NCBI GenBank assembly: GCA_041725935.1
Contig: JBGRQD010000001.1
Span: 62,001 to 126,000, forward strand
Direction: 5' to 3'
From: Marivita sp041725935
GTDB lineage: Bacteria > Pseudomonadota > Alphaproteobacteria > Rhodobacterales > Rhodobacteraceae
DNA: 64,000 bases
The position numbers and the translations under genes were made by a program. Under the pieces are notes generated by a model that saw only the letters and a program-made list of their open reading frames with translations, was not told the origin of the DNA and searched no databases. Shown here in pieces: positions 62,068 to 64,000 of the stretch; positions within the stretch are counted from its first letter, which is position 1, and every line of letters starts with the position of its first letter.

Positions 62068-64000
62068 ATGACATTTCCCGACCGCACCGCGCTGCATTCC
62101 CGGCCCATGCTGTCCGCGACCACACTGCTCGTGGTCGGCACACTCGTGTCCGCAGTGCTGGCGTTGGCGGCGCCGGATGACAGGATCCGCACAGGTCTTG
62201 CGGCGGTTTCTGTCGCCTTGGCACTGGCCTGTATGGGGCGGATCGCCATCACTGGCCTGCGTGGGTTACTCCAGAGAAAGACATGGAAAAACATGGCGCT
62301 GCTGGTCGAACATGATGCGGCACCCTGCCTCTTGTCTGACCTGCAGGGGCAGGTGGTCAGCACCAATCGCGCGGCGGCCAAGGCGTTTGGCGCAGGCAAC
62401 GGTCGGATGCTGCGGGATATTCTTGGCGGACAGCTGGCCGATGCCGCCGGGCTGATCCACCGTGTGCAATCCGCAGCTTTGGCCGAGGGAATCGCGGCCG
62501 AAAAGATCGTTCTGCCGGATCGGCACCTGCGGGTCGTCGCCCATCAGGTCGGGCGCACCGCGTTGCTCTGGCGGATCGATCTGTGCCTCGCGCGGGATGA
62601 TCCCGCATCACAGGCCAAGGTGGCGTACCCTACGCTGACAGTCGGGCGCGGGGGTACCGTGCTCTGGATGAATGCCGCTGCGCGGGAACTGGCCGGGGGT
62701 CGTGTACGCGTGGTCGAAGACCTGATCACCGACCCGCCGCTGCGCCCCGGGCAAACCCACCGCATCCGATCCGAGGGCGAGGTGACGGATTTCACCGTCA
62801 ACGTGCATCCCGCCGGGATGGGCCGCGAAGAGGTGGTGTTTGTGCCAAGAACCGATCCCGGTGCGTTGCCGACCGATGACATGGGGTTCGAGTCCCTGCC
62901 TGTGCCCTTGCTCAAGGTCACGCCGCGCGGCGAGATCGCACAGGCCAATCGTTGCGCCCGTGATCTGCTGATTGCCGACATTGAAACAGACCACAGCCTT
63001 GGCGACCTGATGGAGGGGCTGGGCCGGTCGCTCCCGGATTGGCTGACCGATGCGGCGGCCGGCAAGGGGCTGGGACGGTCGGAATTCCTGCGCCTGACCC
63101 GCCCGGAACAGGAAACCTTCGTGCAGGTCACGCTCACCCGCGTGGTCGAAGACGGCAAGGTGCTTCTGGTGGCGGTGCTGAACGACGCCACCGAACTCAA
63201 GAGCCTTGAGGCGCAATTTGTGCAAAGCCAGAAGATGCAGGCGATCGGCCAGCTTGCAGGCGGTGTCGCACATGATTTCAACAATCTTCTGACCGCGATT
63301 TCAGGACATTGCGACCTGTTGCTCTTGCGCCATGACAAGGGTGATCCCGAATACGGAGACCTCGTTCAAATCCATCAGAACGCCAATCGCGCGGCGGCGC
63401 TTGTCGGGCAGTTGCTGGCCTTCTCGCGCAAACAGACCCTGCGCCCAGAACGGCTTGACCTGCGCGACATCCTGTCGGACCTGACACATCTGCTCAACCG
63501 GCTGGTGGGCGAGAAAGTCGCGCTCGACCTGCGCCAGAACCCCGGCTTGCCGCCCATTCGGGCCGACAAGCGTCAGCTGGAACAGGTGATGATGAACCTC
63601 GTCGTCAATGCCCGCGACGCGATGACCAAAGGGGGCACGATCCTGATCGAAACCGATGAACGCGTGCTGCAGAAGCCCTTGGTACATGGGCGCGCGCGCG
63701 TCCCGGCCGGCGCTTACGTTGTGGTGCGGGTGCAGGATTCCGGAATCGGCATCGCGGCGGACAAGCTCGAAAAGATATTCGAGCCGTTCTACACCACCAA
63801 GCGCACCGGCGAAGGCACAGGTCTGGGCCTGTCGACGGTCTACGGAATCGTCAAACAGACCGGCGGGTTCATCTTCGTGGACAGCACGCCGGGCAAGGGC
63901 AGCGTCTTTACCCTGATGTTTCCAATCTGCGACGACCCGGTGGTCGAAAGACCAGCGTTGCCCGAACCGCCTCGTGCGGCCCCCGTGCGGTTCGGCGATG
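62068..64000 (+). CDS. cckA: Hybrid sensor histidine kinase CckA (3' end outside window)
   Basis: An open frame runs from the ATG at 62068 to the window edge (644 residues so far). Two membrane helices (about residues 14-37 and 42-62) precede PAS-like regions. The HisKA domain has the phosphoacceptor His402 in GGVAHDFNNLLTAI, then N box MMNLVVNARDAM, G1 box QDSGIGIA, F box EKIFEPFYTTK and G2 box GEGTGLGLSTVYG. The receiver domain expected for CckA would lie beyond 64000. It phosphorylates ChpT, which is encoded at 33845-34474. A CtrA-type box upstream suggests feedback. Confidence 0.93.
   Translation, partial: MTFPDRTALHSRPMLSATTLLVVGTLVSAVLALAAPDDRIRTGLAAVSVALALACMGRIAITGLRGLLQRKTWKNMALLVEHDAAPCLLSDLQGQVVSTNRAAAKAFGAGNGRMLRDILGGQLADAAGLIHRVQSAALAEGIAAEKIVLPDRHLRVVAHQVGRTALLWRIDLCLARDDPASQAKVAYPTLTVGRGGTVLWMNAAARELAGGRVRVVEDLITDPPLRPGQTHRIRSEGEVTDFTVNVHPAGMGREEVVFVPRTDPGALPTDDMGFESLPVPLLKVTPRGEIAQANRCARDLLIADIETDHSLGDLMEGLGRSLPDWLTDAAAGKGLGRSEFLRLTRPEQETFVQVTLTRVVEDGKVLLVAVLNDATELKSLEAQFVQSQKMQAIGQLAGGVAHDFNNLLTAISGHCDLLLLRHDKGDPEYGDLVQIHQNANRAAALVGQLLAFSRKQTLRPERLDLRDILSDLTHLLNRLVGEKVALDLRQNPGLPPIRADKRQLEQVMMNLVVNARDAMTKGGTILIETDERVLQKPLVHGRARVPAGAYVVVRVQDSGIGIAADKLEKIFEPFYTTKRTGEGTGLGLSTVYGIVKQTGGFIFVDSTPGKGSVFTLMFPICDDPVVERPALPEPPRAAPVRFGD

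Overview
The window is a GC-rich, gene-dense piece of an alphaproteobacterial chromosome, almost certainly from the family Rhodobacteraceae (Roseobacter group). The evidence is the mix of housekeeping genes and their order: argS / SPOR protein / nagZ / scpA / scpB; yceD / rpmF / plsX / fabH / ihfA / merR; olsB / olsA; bolA / grxD. The CckA-ChpT cell-cycle phosphorelay genes are present, as are two TTAA-N7-TTAA CtrA-type boxes, a Mg-type HemB, and the GC-rich hairpin-plus-GTATTT terminator elements common in this family. Nearly all genes have the same codon character. The exception is a short AT-rich patch near 53.15-53.95 kb. There is no prophage, insertion sequence, CRISPR array or rRNA operon.

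Layout: 0.1-6 kb holds a four-helix-bundle protein, two GAPDH genes of different cofactor signature, a PepSY / cytochrome b561 / membrane LuxR-type operon and an MFS transporter. 6.2-12 kb holds DoxX and DUF808 membrane proteins, transketolase, a coiled-coil protein with ZapA, and a bolA / two miniature membrane proteins / grxD operon. 12.2-14.9 kb holds exonuclease III and then an unusual two-gene cassette: a 126-residue peptide made of five 20-residue repeats, followed by a 358-residue helical protein. 14.9-25.2 kb holds erpA, dgt, a proton antiporter, the argS-to-scpB run, dCTP deaminase and tRNA-Pro. 25.3-36.7 kb holds the fatty-acid/phospholipid operon, BamE, an ABC-F ATPase, a histone-deacetylase-like protein, ChpT and the ornithine-lipid genes olsB-olsA. 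37-50.9 kb holds gyrA, usg, an M32 carboxypeptidase, ctaA, trmJ, thiE, a SYLF lipoprotein, hemB, mfd and tRNA-Gly. 51-64 kb holds an aldehyde dehydrogenase, an SDR-like protein, the AT-rich orphan, a RACo-like activator, a CoA-transferase, a ureohydrolase, guaB, rsmB and the 5' part of cckA.

The genes serve mainly central carbon metabolism (gap, gap2, tkt), envelope and lipid synthesis (plsX, fabH, olsBA, nagZ, bamE), chromosome maintenance (scpAB, gyrA, ihfA, mfd, zapA), iron-sulfur and redox work (erpA, grxD, bolA, ctaA, hemB) and cell-cycle signalling (cckA, chpT). The least explained element is the repeat-peptide cassette at 13.3-14.8 kb. It has strong ribosome sites, a hairpin between its genes, five Cys-containing repeats under evident protein-level constraint, and a cluster of DnaA-box-like 9-mers upstream. 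It is my best candidate for an undescribed system, possibly peptide-precursor-like, but no recognised maturation enzyme lies beside it.

A family of paired hairpins (copies near 7.9, 23.6 and 50.8 kb) and other palindromic intergenic elements punctuate gene ends.
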